From Eumeta japonica (lineage: Eukaryota > Arthropoda > Insecta > Lepidoptera > Psychidae): a stretch of 64,000 nt of DNA. The stretch lies in assembly GCA_005406025.1 (NCBI GenBank), contig BGZK01002065.1, forward strand, positions 1 through 64,000. Reading direction: 5' to 3'. Both the position numbers and the translations under genes were made by a program. Numbering within the stretch: position 1 is the first letter of the stretch; the number at the start of each line of letters is the position of its first letter. Positions 11,503 to 24,044 of the stretch are shown piece by piece. Below the pieces are notes generated by a model that ran no database searches, was not told the origin of the DNA, and saw only the letters and a program-made list of their open reading frames with translations.

Positions 11503-12274
11503 ATGTCTTGCCACATGTGCTGTGATCTCGGATGTAATTCTAAGAGGGTAAGTCAGTGATCCATACTATTCAAATTAAGTAGGTACACATTTTGTAACTT
11601 TATTTTAGAAATATTCTAAATACTAGGTTGTTGTAGAAATATTAGATTTTATCTTGTTTTAGGTCTTTTGGAATGCTAAGCTAACTGCTTAAGGTTCTTC
11701 GTCAATTATATATATTAGCATATTCTGCGAAAAATAATTGATATACTGCATTTTTTTTTGTAATAAGATGCTTTTGTTACTTACTCCATTACATTAATCC
11801 ATATAATTATAGAAAATACTTGTGCCTGACTAGTGTAGTGGCTATTCAAATGTGCCTTTTGTTTTTTTTAAAGGGAAGAAATTGTTAAATAATTACATGT
11901 TAATTTTTACGACAGGGCATTCCAGTACATCTATTTCCGAACCCAAGTTAACATGAAGAGTTGTTTAAAACATGGGTTCACAATATTGAAAGAGATATAT
12001 CGGATTTGAAAAAAAAATACATTTTCAAGAATCTTAGAGAATGCGGTAAACATTTTGAGCGAATGTGGTTTATCAATCACAACCGAATAGGAAAAGATGC
12101 TGTACCCCACACTTTTCTTCTTGAGAGGTGAGTTGTTTTTGGAAACAATTTAAGGTTAAATAACTAGATTTTTAAATGAATAATCATTATTACAGGTTTA
12201 TTTATGTTTCATAAATCTATTACAGATGTTACATCTCAAGCGAGGATACCTTTAATGAATGTGTCTTCAAATAA
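11503..12274 (+). pseudogene. THAP-domain zinc-finger gene, three short exons, one in-frame stop
   Basis: THAP domains are C2CH zinc-finger DNA-binding modules found in cellular regulators and P-element-type transposases. Exon 1 (11503-11547) encodes MSCHMCCDLGCNSKR with the first zinc ligands and ends at GTAAGT. Exon 2 (11916-12127) follows an ACAG acceptor and reads GIPVHLFPNPS, then TAA (11949-11951), then HEELFKTWVHNIERDI, later ECGKHF (the C-x2-H ligands) and AVPHTF, the conserved AVPxxF element. It ends at GTGAGT. Exon 3 (12226-12274) continues in phase for 15 codons to a TAA. All phases agree, so this was a real gene; the in-frame stop suggests a pseudogene or a sequence error. The product would be about 100 residues, THAP domain only. 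Confidence 0.7.
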
Positions 12275-15200
12275 GATACTGTGAGACAAATGGATAAATT
12301 GATAATAATTTTGGTAATATACTTTTTGTTATTTTATTTATGCAATACTTCTTTACAATACAAGTTTTACTTGGAAGGCATGCCTTACCAGTTACCAGTG
12401 CAGCATAATATCCAGAGAGAGCCACAAGCTAGCTGTTCTTCACATTCTTAGTTTATACTGAATTATTTGTATATTTATAATATATCATTACTCTGTTTTT
12501 ATAAGTTATCAAATATTTAATTCAGAGAAGTAACTTTTAACCAGTACACTTAAAAATGTTTAGATAAAAGAAGACACATTGTTGTATTAAAATAATAGAC
12601 CTTATCAAAATTTATTAATAATACTAATTTATTATTTAGGTTGAGGTATAAGGCATAGGGTTCATTATGACTTTGAGTTTTTAATGCTTTTGAATAAATA
12701 TTCAATTTTAACACATGTAATAAATAGTAAATTATAACAAATGTTTTGACAATAATTCATTGTTATGTTCTTAGGCACAATATAGTAATTAAACATTTAT
12801 TTTCTCTTATTAGATAAAATTTTAAATACACAAGTAAGCTGTGAACACTTTTATTGTAATCCGTTAAAATGTTTCCAGCTTATTATGGTAATGTTTTGCA
12901 TTTGGCATAACGAACTATTATCTGTTTACATTTTAGATGTTTGTATGGTTAATAATTTCTGTAATGGGATTTACAATTACTTAATCAAAGAAAAATACAT
13001 GAAAGATTGCAGACAAAATTTTTAACTTTTTAAGTGATATGCTGTAGAACTCCTATAGAGTTAGTTAATGCTTAAGTTTCTTTTACTTAGTTCTTTGAGC
13101 TATCCTTAAGTTTCTTGTTCGTTTTCTTGAGGGAACCCTGCTTTTTAAACAAGTGGTAAAGTGTAAATTCACTAAATATTATGAAATACTTCAAATGTTA
13201 TTTAATGGTATATGATATTGAGACCAAAGTTATTTGAATTTGAATTATATGCATAATATTATAAAATTTGTGGTTCCTCTTGTAATATCTCTAAAATTCT
13301 TATAGTTAATCTTGCTTGAAATACATAATTTTTCAAATTCAACATATCTATATATACTATTATATGGTTATTAATTGAAGGTATATGCTTTGATCTTTTT
13401 ATTTAAGTATTTTATAGATTCCAGAATAGAAAAATTATTGTTTTACAATTTTAGATTTGAAGACAATGCTTAAAAATATGTTTTACTATTTCTTATTTTT
13501 AAAACTTTACATTTATATTATAAAATAATTCATTATAATGTATCAGTCTTTCCTTGATTAAAGAATCGATTAGAACTAGAGAAAAAAAAAATGGAATATT
13601 CATTGAATTCCAAAGTATTTTCTACAAAGGAAATTAATTTCACTCCATCCCATTAAACACTTCTATTTTATTAAAAACTCATGTAGCATGTTTTATTACT
13701 ATTTTGGTGGTGCAATTTTTTTTTCATTTAATGCCGAGTAGTCAATTTTGGCACAAATTTCATGTATTTGAGAAATAATTTTCATATGTTTTATTATATA
13801 TATTAAATATTTTAATATATTTCATATATTATTATAAAAACGAGTAGCAATTATTATCTGTAAAATTTTATTTAATTCTTTGCCAAAAATGTAGTTATTT
13901 GATAATTTTTCTGTGCTTGAATTTTAGGCACAGAAGCTTCTATTCATTTTAATAACTTACTAATTGTCAATGGTCATTATTCATCATTTCAACTATGACT
14001 AATCCAGTAGACTTAAATGATAATTACATTTTAATCTGTCTTCCAAATACATTAGCTATTATAAGTTGCAAACAAAACAGCCGAGCATTTCTTTATCTTT
14101 TGATGACTCTACTCATGTTAATCTAGGTATTTTTTTATTCAATATAACTTAATCTTGTTAATTTCACCTTTTTGTTTTGTGGTATTTAGGGCATTATTTC
14201 TATTAGGACAAAAATAAGCAACAATTTATTTGTACAGTTCATTATTTTAAAAGATTTCTAAATTTTAAACCCCATTTCTATATCTACCAGGATTTGTATT
14301 TTTTTAAATATTGCAAAGAAACTGCGAAGACTTATGCATAGATTGTGTCAAAATTTTAGCTCCAAAGGAAACTTGTATCCTTTCCTGTAATATTAACTTT
14401 CATTAGTAATTTCAAAACTAATTTTCATTAAGCAATTCACATCTACTACTTTTTAATATCTACCCAAATCGTTAGCTTTTCATATGGAGAATAAAAAGCA
14501 TCACGATCCTGAATTTATCATTCGTAGAATTCACATGACATGTATAAATTTAGATTCTATTATTATTATTATTATTATTTGTTTTAAGGTATTTGTTAAG
14601 TACTTACTTGTGTAGCCTAAAATCATATTGATGTGTAAACAATATTTAACCATGTAATATTTTCTGTTTCAAAATAGGCTACCTAATAATATTTTTAAAC
14701 TTGTTATTTTTATGTAAATTTACTTGTAAATTTATTTTGTAAATAAAAACATGAATTTTTGTTTGATCATATCAAGATGGTAGGTATATATATTCGTAAA
14801 TGAGAGGGAATCCAAGTAACTTATTCACATTATTTTTTTCTACTTTTACACCTTTTCCAGAAATAACGTTCTATAAATAAACTTGTTTTATTGTTAATAA
14901 ATAAAAATCTTTTGGCTATTAAGTAATTTGCATGTCAATTGATTCTATTTAAAGCTAATTATTTAATAACTATTAGTTTTTATATTTAATGCGACATGTA
15001 AATTAAAACTTACTATTTAATAATGTAAAACAAGCTGAAAATTGTAAATAAAAATGAAACAGAAAAGTAATATTATACATGGGTTTATAAGATAGGTACT
15101 TTCTTGATTATTTACCAACATCAAGCTGCTATTTCATTTTGAAATATTTTAAACCATAAGAGTGCAAACTGCTCGTGTATTTAAATAGAGTCAATGAATC

Positions 15201-16120
15201 CATTTATAACTTTGTTGTACTTATTTTGGCTGATTAATCTAATCTATATAGATATAGATCTATGTAAAGAAATTAGATTAATAAACAAAATAAAATAAAA
15301 TATTAACATTCGAAATACTAGTTTTAGGTCATAGAAAAAGTTTTAGACTTTTGCAAAATTTATATTCATTTTATTAAAATAGTACAACGACTAAAACATT
15401 GCAGTTGAGCTTTCAGCAAGACCAAACAAGTATTACAAATTTGAATTCTGTAACAAATTTGCAAATATATCTTAGGACAAGATAAAGCCATAAGATTGTA
15501 ATATCTATGTTCAAAAAAAAGACAAATTGTTATCAGTAAGCCTTCCTATTTTATATTTGACACTTTTGAATCTGTGAGAACTTTGTTAAGTAAAAAGATT
15601 CATAGGTAAATTGCTTCTGTTATGTCCTAGGATAATCCAACAACAGCATATTTTGTTTATGCCAGAGTACAGTTTAATTAACTGCACAACTTTATTTGGA
15701 GTTAATTGTATTTTTAGTAACAATTATGATTTTAATAATTTAATTTTTCTGATAACATGTAGTTATATTTTTATAGGTCTTGACTTGTAAATTTTCCGTT
15801 TGCATATTAAACAGATGAAAATTATGTCTATGATATGGTTTTGTTAATTTATAAGCCAACAAACAATTTTCACAACTACAGGTAAATAAATGAAAGTGAT
15901 TTAATGAATTTGTTTTTATTCCTACTTCTTCTCTATTGTACATCAAAAAAAAAAGTATTTTAGATTGCTCGGAACTGGTATATTTACCATTTAGAGTTTA
16001 ATTATCCTACTAATTACGTGGTAACTATAAACATACTTTTTTGATGTATTGGACTACCTATTAGCTAATTTAATTTTGTTTATGGGCTGTTTGTTTGTTT
16101 TAGTATTTCTTTTTTGTTTT
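12275..16120. other. AT-rich intergenic stretch, no genes seen
   Basis: About 3.8 kb of very AT-rich DNA with many homopolymer runs and a short (TTA)n tract near 14560. No open frame, splice chain or repeat could be supported on either strand. Short frames, such as one at 15740-15946, have AT-driven composition. Confidence 0.6.
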
Positions 16121-16255
16121 TTTATTTTGATTATGAGACAATAGACTACATGGAAATACGTCTCATATCCAAAACCCATTTCATTTTGGATATGAGACTT
16201 ATTTCCATGTAGTCAGGTATGGTTGACAACAATATTGTCTCATAATCAAAATAAA
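16121..16255. repeat. Near-perfect long hairpin (foldback element)
   Basis: Bases 16121-16143 are the exact reverse complement of 16233-16255 (23 bp). Bases 16144-16174 pair with 16184-16214 (31 bp, one mismatch). The loop is nine bases (CCCATTTCA), and an 18-base insertion (16215-16232) lies only on the right side. The unit is a 135-bp foldback able to form a roughly 54-bp stem. It has no coding content. It may be a MITE or a source of hairpin RNA. Confidence 0.9.
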
Positions 16256-16929
16256 TTTAAAACATAAAGAAATACTTTAGATACTACGCTAGCGCCATCT
16301 TTAACATTTTTAAATACATATTCCGCCCCCGCTATACGAATTATATTTACATATATATACGTATGGTATGTATATAACAAAAGTAGTTCATGATTTAAAA
16401 TCACAGATGGCGCTGTAATCGTTTTATTGTAGAGGGCGCTCCTGAGTTGCGCATCTATCTCTATATATTCATATTCATCTATGATCAACGTGTCAATAGT
16501 TGTCAATCAAATATCATGGATACCAATGCTAAACAAACATGCGCTTATTATTATTATCCTTGAGATTATAGGAATATAAAAGAAATTCACTATATTTCAA
16601 TACGTCACTGTATTTGAAGACCCACCATAAATATGAGGTACTTTATACTTATAAGGTACCTCCCTCATATTTCAACGAGAAGTCTAGTAAAAGCCACGTA
16701 GAGACTTGTGTACTTGGTGTTTTAAATTCAAACATATTTCAATAAATAACATACAAAGCGGAATAATGGATGTACATAAAAGTGTATATGTACCTCAAGC
16801 GGCACATGCAAACTTTTAGAACATTTTTCGTAAGTATTTCTTATAAAAAGGGACAATTTTATAAACATCCATGGTTAGGTAACAGATTTGATCTATGATG
16901 GCAGGAAGGGCCTTAAATTTTTATATGAC

Positions 16930-17060
16930 CATACAACATCTTTTCATATGCTTTTATTCATAAACTCACGCTTATTTTTCAGAAGGGTCGATAGAGACAC
17001 TAGATCTCCATATGGTACAATATTTACATGCCTCTCTTCACTGTCACCCATCAATTTTTT
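16930..17060 (-). pseudogene. RTE-like LINE 3' terminus fragment
   Basis: Read on the minus strand this gives REACKYCTIWRSSVSIDPSE followed by the termination context seen at the end of the LINE copy at 35060-35190. It is similar to the copy at 40080-40205 in the same orientation. Only the extreme 3' end is present. Neighbouring sequence from 16256 and up to 17888 is otherwise unassigned. Confidence 0.5.
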
Positions 17061-17888
17061 CATAAAAGTTCGTCGGTTTCTAGTTCTTAAAATTTAGACC
17101 TTTTTGAATATAACACCGATTTGGTCTGCGTAAAATTTACTAGGATAATCCTTGTTGACCCTTCATCACACATATTCGGTTTATAAATTGATTAAAGTAA
17201 AGCTTTTTTAACCTCGTTTTCCAATTTCCTGACACCTAAAATACGTTGAATGTCACGCAGTAAGATTTTGTACATCATACTTAACGTGAAAATGTGTTTT
17301 AGCGACATCTATTGAGATTCATAGTTGTTATGAAGCACTACAGTCATTCAAAAAAAAATATATATTGTAAAGAAATTCTGTATCTGTATGTCATCATTTA
17401 AAAAAAAGTATCGGAACAACTTTTAGCCTCTTGACAAAATGGGATATTTAGCGACGCTGCTATCGTGTATAACGAATTGTTAATAAAAAGCTACACCTTA
17501 ACAAAGTCGCGTTTTCTAAAAATCAATGGCACCGCAGATTTGTACCTCGTACCTCCTCGCCGCTTATCACACCGATTGTAGCCCTAGTGCTTTAGCTTGT
17601 CCGGTGTGATTGGCGTCGGCATCGCTAGAAAAGGCCAATGTGTAAAGGGACGCATAAAAAATGTGGTTGCTCATAAACTGCGAGAAAAACTTTGTTTTTT
17701 TTTTATTAAAACTTTTTAAATTCTATATTTATATTCGACACATTTTATTTTAATATTAGAGCCATACTTATAAATGTTAAGCCAGTCAGAGTATGCCCGT
17801 GCATTCCGTGTTTATTTTGAGGCGCTTCTATTTAAATATGCAGTGCCAGTAGCATCTTTATCACCACCTGAACCATCACACGCTAACA

Positions 17889-18115
17889 TGTGTTAGTTTT
17901 TGGAATGTAAATTAATGAATATATAAAAGTCTAAAGCATGCTTCAAAATTTTATACCATCTATAGCTTCACAGTTAAATAAATATTATCTTTCAATGAAA
18001 CAATTAGTTTGCTAATATTTTTGAGTTCTTTATTCCGTAGTCGGGTATTGATTTTTTAGTTTTTGGTTTTTCGTGTGAAATTTTATCATGAATACGTTTA
18101 TAAAATGGCTTCCAT
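17889..18115 (+). repeat. Possible LTR and leader of a retrotransposon
   Basis: Starts TGTTAG and contains a TATA-like ATATATAAAAG (about 17929) and AATAAATATT downstream. It ends near GTAGTCGGG, followed by a T-rich leader with TTTTTCGTGTGAA and AAAATGGCT. The same leader pattern (GTAGTCAGG, TTTTTTTTCGTGTGAA, AGAATGGCT) recurs at 24045-24125. These could be the two borders of one LTR element or solo relics. Confidence 0.3.
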
Positions 18116-18502
18116 AGTAAGTGACATTTCAGAAAACTGATGATAATAAAATCGGGAGATACATTTTGATGCTGCAGTTATATATCTATCACATAACTCC
18201 AAAATTTAATTACACCATTCGATATCTAAAGGATCAAAGAATTCGTAATGTTTAATGAGGACTATAAAGTATTGCGCCCAACAGAAGAGAAAGAGATAGC
18301 TATTTTGAGGTCGTTTCGTTGCGTTACAAAATTTTCTTTTTAATATAAATTTTGACTCAGAGAAGCTATAATCTTCATTTGAGATTCAATCGTCAGCTCT
18401 TGTCAAAACCTATCAATTGCGTATATAAAATAATACTAAGAAAAAGTTATATTAAATACATAGATAGAGTTAAAGTAAAAAAATGAAATAAATAATATAA
18501 TA

Positions 18503-18739
18503 TCAACCGATAATCGTCAAAAACCAAATCCAAATATAAATATTGTACATGGTTAAAAAGAGCTTTGAAAAACAATCCAAAGATACCCATAAAACACTCC
18601 ATGGCTGCCGGGGACCTAAAAGAATGAAGGCGTCCGAGCAGATAAACGACAGCGCCAGTACACCTGCGGCTAGGGCGACTAAGGCTATGCGAATGGATGA
18701 TGTAAACCATTCTATATCAACGCTGGATTGTATAGACAT
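18503..18739 (-). CDS. Possible exon encoding a small membrane protein
   Basis: Reads MSIQSSVDIEWFTSSIRIAL and then a strongly hydrophobic stretch, VALAAGVLALSFICSDAFIL, followed by LGPRQPWSVLW. A GTATCT donor-like site follows TGG near 18585, so the true exon may end there rather than at the stop at 18503. Codon third positions are much richer in G/C than the surroundings, which is why I take it seriously. I do not recognise the protein, and no partner exon was found at lower coordinates. It may be the first exon of a gene or a leftover copy. Confidence 0.3.
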   Translation of the reverse strand: MSIQSSVDIEWFTSSIRIALVALAAGVLALSFICSDAFILLGPRQPWSVLWVSLDCFSKLFLTMYNIYIWIWFLTIIG

Positions 18740-19466
18740 CGCTTATACGTAAACATCAATGATTATAGACACATTTAGTAGCAGTTACTGCAGGTTTCGA
18801 TACTACGTCTATAACTACACGAAATTCGAAGGACTTTTTAGTATTCAAAAATAATTATACATATAATTCGTTCAAAGAAAATATTATCCGTTACGTACAT
18901 ACAGGCGCTCGACTGTGCTGCCATCTAACATGCATTTATGTTTATAAGTCATAACAAACATTTTTGTTAGTGTAGACTACATCTAGTGACAGTATTTATA
19001 ACTACACTAATATTCAAAATATTTCGAAACAACCCTTTGTTGCAAATTAGTTTAAAAACTGTTAGTTGATTCATGATTTACATTCTATAATTATTTTCGA
19101 AAAAATCTTGATGAGACTTTTATGCTTACATCAATTTATTACGCAAAATATATTTAAGCATGTAACCGATAAGTTTATGTTAGCTTCGTGTTACTTCCAC
19201 CTTAACTCAATACAATTAGTAATTTATTAAAATAATTGTTGCAGGTTTATATTTTATATGAGTTGCGTTATTATTTTATTTTACATTATTTTGTACGCAT
19301 AAGGCATAAACTGAAAATGTGTTTATCACAAAAGTAAAATAGGTTTTGCTATTGGTACATAAATTACAGCAATGACTAAGTCGTTTGTACCAGTGCTTTT
19401 CCGATTGTAGTTGCGTAAAGTTTTTTTTTTAATAAAGTGTTTATTTGTGAGTGAATTTTTCATTTT

Positions 19467-20550
19467 ATGATGGACCGAGAAGACAATTCTGGCTTGACGC
19501 CGACACCAGCGGTGGGATCACAAGCCAGTGATCCTGAACCACTACGGTTACTGGAACCAACCTTCTTCATAGAACATGTCATGAGTCTTGTGAATTCTAT
19601 TATGAAAGCGACTGCCAGTGCCGTTACTGCCGCTCTTTCATCTGAGTCGTTATCATCGCGTCATCGTCATGATTTTATTTGCTACATTCGACTCCGACGA
19701 AAGGTTTCATGATATTAGAGATTGGTGCGCACACGTGTATGAAACGAAACGATATAAATTCAATATCCTCTACACGAAGCTCGCATTAAAGATATTTTAT
19801 AATTGAAAGGGAGGCCAAAAACGTGGCCTGATACTTGGTTACTGAGTTCTACCACCTGGGATCGAGTGAAAAGTGAACTAATTCAAACATTTGGCAGGGA
19901 GTTCTGGTATGTTGTCGACCTCCAGAAATGGAGGACTTTCACTTCAGATTAAGTATCGAGTTACGCCGAATAACCCACGAGAGCGTTGATCCTGTTCAAG
20001 CGAGTGGGACCTAAAGTTTCTGATGCAGAAGTGGTTGATGCTGTGATAACCGGTATTAATCCGGAATTTATTCGATCTGATCTATTACGTAATACGCCTA
20101 AATCATTGCCTAAATTAATTTATATTTTAAAAACATATCGTAAATGTAAACTATAACCGACTCGCAAGTAAAATACCGAGCGTCACGATTATAAAAAGCC
20201 AAGTGGTTTGTTTTTAGAAAAAAACATGCTATCACTTGATGTAATTGTAATAGGCTGGTCATATTTTTCACGATTTTAAAGAAAAGAAGGCTCCCAAGGC
20301 AGATCGAGGGGCAACACAAATAATCAGTTTTCCTAATAAATCAGATTGGTCAATAATACAAATGCAGCTAAAGCTATCGAATGCAAATATTGCCACCGGC
20401 CCGGCCACATTGAAAAGTACTGTTTTCGTCGACAGAATGACGAGCGTCTCAAAACGTCGAACAATAAATCTGTAAACTACTGTCAATCGTTAGATCGCAG
20501 TTTGATTACAGTAGCAATAGAAAAAGAGGCTTACTTCCTGTTTTTTTGAC
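19467..20550 (+). pseudogene. Gypsy gag with CCHC knuckle, frameshifted
   Basis: Structural protein of the retrotransposon. The first frame (19467-19712) starts MMDREDNSGLTPTP. A shift near 19680 leads to a FDSDERFHDIRDWCAHV-type segment typical of Gypsy gag. After further stops a retained zinc knuckle CX2CX4HX4C lies near 20383-20425. There is no intact frame. A second copy of the start region occurs at 23858. Confidence 0.7.
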
Positions 20551-20599
20551 ACGGATGTTGATTGTTCTTTAATTAAAAAAAAGTATTTCCCTTTCTGTG

Positions 20600-20870
20600 T
20601 CTGGAAAAAGTAAAATTGTGGATGTTACAATTGATGATGTGGATGGCTAATTTTCTGGAATTGGTCGTTCTCCAATAGAATCAGACCAAAATATTACCAC
20701 TATAGTGACGATAGACGGCGTTCATGTAGAGATCGAATTTTACGTAGTTGGAGATACTCATACGCAATTTGATGTTCTTATCGGATTCGACCTTTTGAAA
20801 GTTCCGGGGTTTAGCGTGAAGTTAAAGAAAGATAGTATTTCTTTAAAGCGTGATCTTTTGGTGAACTAAG
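20600..20870 (+). pseudogene. Gypsy aspartic protease region
   Basis: Readings such as ESDQNITTIVTIDGVHVEI and DVLIGFDLLKV match the C-terminal half of retroviral-type aspartic proteases (the ILG(x)D-like element appears as LIGFD). The catalytic DTG/DSG region is disrupted around 20545-20590, where stops cluster. Confidence 0.55.
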
Positions 20871-20959
20871 TTGTGGTTAGTATTGATTCAACTTTAAATC
20901 TTGACACTGATATTAACGATCCCCGACAAATTGAAAAATTACAGAATTTATTTATTTAA

Positions 20960-21873
20960 TTGAGAGAAAATTTTACCACTGCGAATCGCGTTTCACAGAC
21001 AGCTACTGGAGGCCTAAAAATTAGATTAAAGAATCTCAAGAAAATCGTGCAGCAACAACCATACGTATTGTCCCCTTTGAAACGTAAAAAAGTTAATGAC
21101 ATAATTAAGGATTTTAAAAGTAACGGTTTTATTCGAGACAGTTCATCTCCTTTCCATAGTTCTATTCTATTGGTAAAAAAAAAAGCTGGAACTGACAAAC
21201 TTTGTGTCGATTATCATGAACTAAATGCAAACTCTCAAAGATTACTTTCCTCTACCTCTGATAACCGACCAGATTGACAAGCTAGGAAAATCACAATATT
21301 TTACTTGTTTGGACATGACCGCTGGATTTCATGGTATACCGATAGCACCAGATTCTATAGAAAAGACCGCGTTTATAACCCCTGACGGACAATTCGAGTA
21401 TTTACACATGCCATTTGGCCTATGTAATGCGTCGTTCATCTATCAGCGTGCCATCAATTCAGCGTTAGGCGATTATAAAGACAAAATCGCACTGGTTTAT
21501 GTTGATGATATTTTAGTGACTTCTCAAACGATCTAAGAAGGCTTGCATAAACTAAAATCACTATTGGATCAACTAACCCAAGCTGGTTTTTCTTCGAATG
21601 TCCCAAAATACTCATTTCTCAAAACTAGAATTGAATATTTTGGATACATTATAGAAAATGAAGCAGTTAAACCCAGAAACTAGAATTGAATATTTAGGAA
21701 ACATTATAGAAAATGGAGCTGTTAAACCCAGTCCAAGAAAGGTTCAAGCTTTAGCTAACTCACCTGTCTTCAAAAATATCAAAGAAGTTCGCCAATTTAA
21801 TGGTTTAGTTGGATATTTTCGAAAGTTTGTTCTTTTATTAACAATATTGGCCCCCTCTATACGAGTTAACTAA
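20960..21873 (+). pseudogene. Gypsy reverse transcriptase, with internal tandem duplication
   Basis: Two overlapping frames (20960-21277 and 21225-21536) cover the RT fingers and palm: SSPFHSSILLVKKK, LCVDYHELN, then YFTCLDMTAGFHGIPI (first catalytic Asp), MPFGLCNASFIYQRAIN and LVYVDDILV (YVDD). A stop at 21534-21536 ends the palm. A 55-bp unit is then tandemly duplicated (21622-21676 and 21677-21731), which shifts the frame; the connection region continues to 21873 (KEVRQFNGLVGYFRKFV). Confidence 0.85.
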
Positions 21874-21879
21874 AACCAA

Positions 21880-22320
21880 TGTTCCTTGGTCCTGGACTAA
21901 GCGTCATAAACATGCTAGGCGAGAAATAATTCATCGTTTGACATTTTTTCCCCCTTCTGACTATTTTTGACCCAAGTTTACCCACAGAGCTTCACACGGA
22001 TGCTATTTCTATTGGGTATAGCGCTATACAAATTCAAAAACAAGATAAAAGTTCATTAGTTATTGCCTATTTCGATATGCAGACAACTGGTTAAGTACCT
22101 CTTATATGAGCTGGAAACTATCCCAGTCGTGAAAGCAATTAAACATTTCCGACATTTCCTCCACGGAAGGTATTTTGAAATCGTAATAGACTTTTTAAAA
22201 GCCTCAAGGTACATCGATGGTGGGCTACAAAATTTTAATTTTGAAATTGAATACTGCAAAGAAGATCGTCTTGCACACGTCGACTATTTTAGTCGTAACC
22301 CCATATATTCTTAAAAATCA
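21880..22320 (+). pseudogene. Gypsy RNase H region
   Basis: Fragments resemble the RT-linked RNase H: an ELHTDA-like reading around 21985-22005, then 22063-22314 with VKAIKHFRHFLHGRYFEIV and the closing EDRLAHVDYFSRNP, the usual end of the domain before integrase. Frameshifts interrupt the first half. Confidence 0.65.
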
Positions 22321-22559
22321 ATTAATTATACCTCGCATCAAAGATCTTCCCCCGAGTCCACAAAATTTTCCATTGATTCCCTGGATCACAATTGGCATCT
22401 CATAGAACAAAAAGCTGATCCAGTCCTAAGAAGAGTCGTAGGACAGCTAAGATGTGACTCTATTCCTAAAACTGTTGCCGATACTTGTCATTATCCAAGA
22501 TAAATGATTGAGACGTAAAGTTAAAATTGATAACAAAACCCACAAGCTCATTATTGTTC

Positions 22560-23493
22560 CTGCCAGTTACAGGTGGAATATGATCAATCACTATCACGAC
22601 ATCTTTCAACACTTCAGTTGAAAGAAAGTTCTTGCTAGATTACGAGAACAATACTGGTTCCTAAATATGTTTCGGTTCGTCAGAAAATTTGTCCATCACT
22701 GTGTTTGTTCGAGTTCGAAGAAGCGTTTCAGGTGCTCGACAGATTGCATTGAATCCAATCGATAAACTAGCTGTTCCTTTCCATACTGTTCATGGCGACG
22801 TCACTGGATGAGTGAATGGGAAACGTAAAAAAGCAGAATATACCTTAGTTTATATTGATGGCTAGAGTAAATACGTTCACATGATTTATACAAATGACCG
22901 CACAACAGAAATTGCAATTAAGTGCTTCAAAAATCTAATATTTGTTTTTGGCGCACCTACCCGATTCATTACCGATCAGGATAAAAGCATGACGTCCAGG
23001 AATTCAAAAGTTTTTGCGAAAGTTACGGTATTCAGCATCACGTGGTGGCTAAAGGCGCCTCATGAAAGTCATCAAAGATAATATGTCAGTTGTAGTACTT
23101 AATAAGCCTTGGCATTCAGCTATCCAAGATTTACAAATAGTTATAAATTGCACTATATCCAAAGGTACTGGTAAAAGTCCAATGGAAATTTTATTTGAAA
23201 AAAGATTTACGCCGATAGGTATTAAGCTATTGCAAATTGATGATAATGTACTCACAGATCTGGATACTTTGCAAGCAGTTTTTAAGAATATGATCATGCG
23301 GTTTCTTTATGATAAAGCTCGCTTTGATAAACCCGAAATAAAACCCTATAAAGTTGGCGACTTTGTGCTATTAAGGCGCCATGAACGTCATTCTACTAAA
23401 CTTAGACCAAAATTTGAGGGCCCTATGGAAATTTTAGAGGTCTTATCCAACGATCGATATAGATTGAAGCGTGTCAATTTCCGTGGCTGCTAA
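22560..23493 (+). pseudogene. Gypsy integrase, broken
   Basis: Degraded HHCC zinc-binding region around 22580-22700, then the core near 22795-23060 (HGDVTG, later AIKCFKNLIFVFGAPTRFIT with an FITDQ-type catalytic Asp). After a frameshift, 23062-23493 gives the last part of the core (ISKGTGKSPMEILFEKR) and a C-terminal domain (YKVGDFVLLRRH ... LRPKFEGPMEILEV). No intact frame. Confidence 0.75.
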
Positions 23494-23857
23494 GAAAAAT
23501 TGCTAGTTACGACTCTTTGCGAGCTGCTCGTTTGACTCAGTGCGATTCTTTTGAAAGTGATTCTGAACAATTGACCGTATGGTTGGATGGTAATAATTCT
23601 GGAACATCTGTCGAATCACTTTTATCCGCCCCCGAAAATAACGAATACACCTACTAATATGGGAACTTGTCGTTCCATTTAATTTGTATGTATGTTTTAG
23701 TAGTCCCATCCAAAATCCTTCCTTAAACGCTGGATGCCCACCACACGCATCCTTTATCCCGGTCTTAAAGGCTGTATCCTAGAATGGGTTACTGCCTGTC
23801 ATTGGTATTGGCTAGATTCCAGGATGGGTGATTGCCTTTTATTGGCGAATTTTTTAT

Positions 23858-23965
23858 TTTATGGTGGACCGAGAGGACGATTTTGACTTGACGATGACAT
23901 ACACGTATTCACGTAGAATACACGGCCATATCGACGACACAGACAAACCTCAATTTTATTTTTAC
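23858..23965 (+). pseudogene. Second gag-start copy behind the Gypsy element
   Basis: GAATTTTT, a T-rich run and then ATGGTGGACCGAGAGGACGA repeat the start of the Gypsy gag at 19452-19490 at high identity; similarity fades after about 60 bases. Just upstream is TGGCGAA, which could be a primer-binding site. This fits a second, truncated copy sharing an LTR with the first, or a recombination product. Confidence 0.5.
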
Positions 23966-24044
23966 TAAAGATTTGAAGTATTATACTGCGAAATATCATA
24001 CCTAACTTGGAGCTTTATTCCAAATACAAGAAACATGAAAGTCT

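Larger units (their letters stand above)
19467..23640 (+). mobile_element. Gypsy/Ty3 LTR retrotransposon, heavily broken
   Basis: Gene order gag, protease, reverse transcriptase, RNase H, integrase is preserved but split by many stops and frameshifts. The gag start is at 19467. A CCHC knuckle (CKYCHRPGHIEKYC) lies near 20383-20425. The protease region lies around 20600-20870. The RT runs from 20960 to 21870. Integrase zinc-binding and DDE regions run from about 22560 to 23100, and a C-terminal integrase tail at 23062-23493. No envelope gene is seen. A 5' LTR could not be identified directly before gag, since the only sequence shared with the 3' side is the gag-start region repeated at 23858. 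Confidence 0.85.

Noticed and set aside
17575..17625. Inverted ATCACACCG / CGGTGTGAT around a 30-base centre
   Set aside because: Nine-base arms only; no further evidence of an element or structured RNA.
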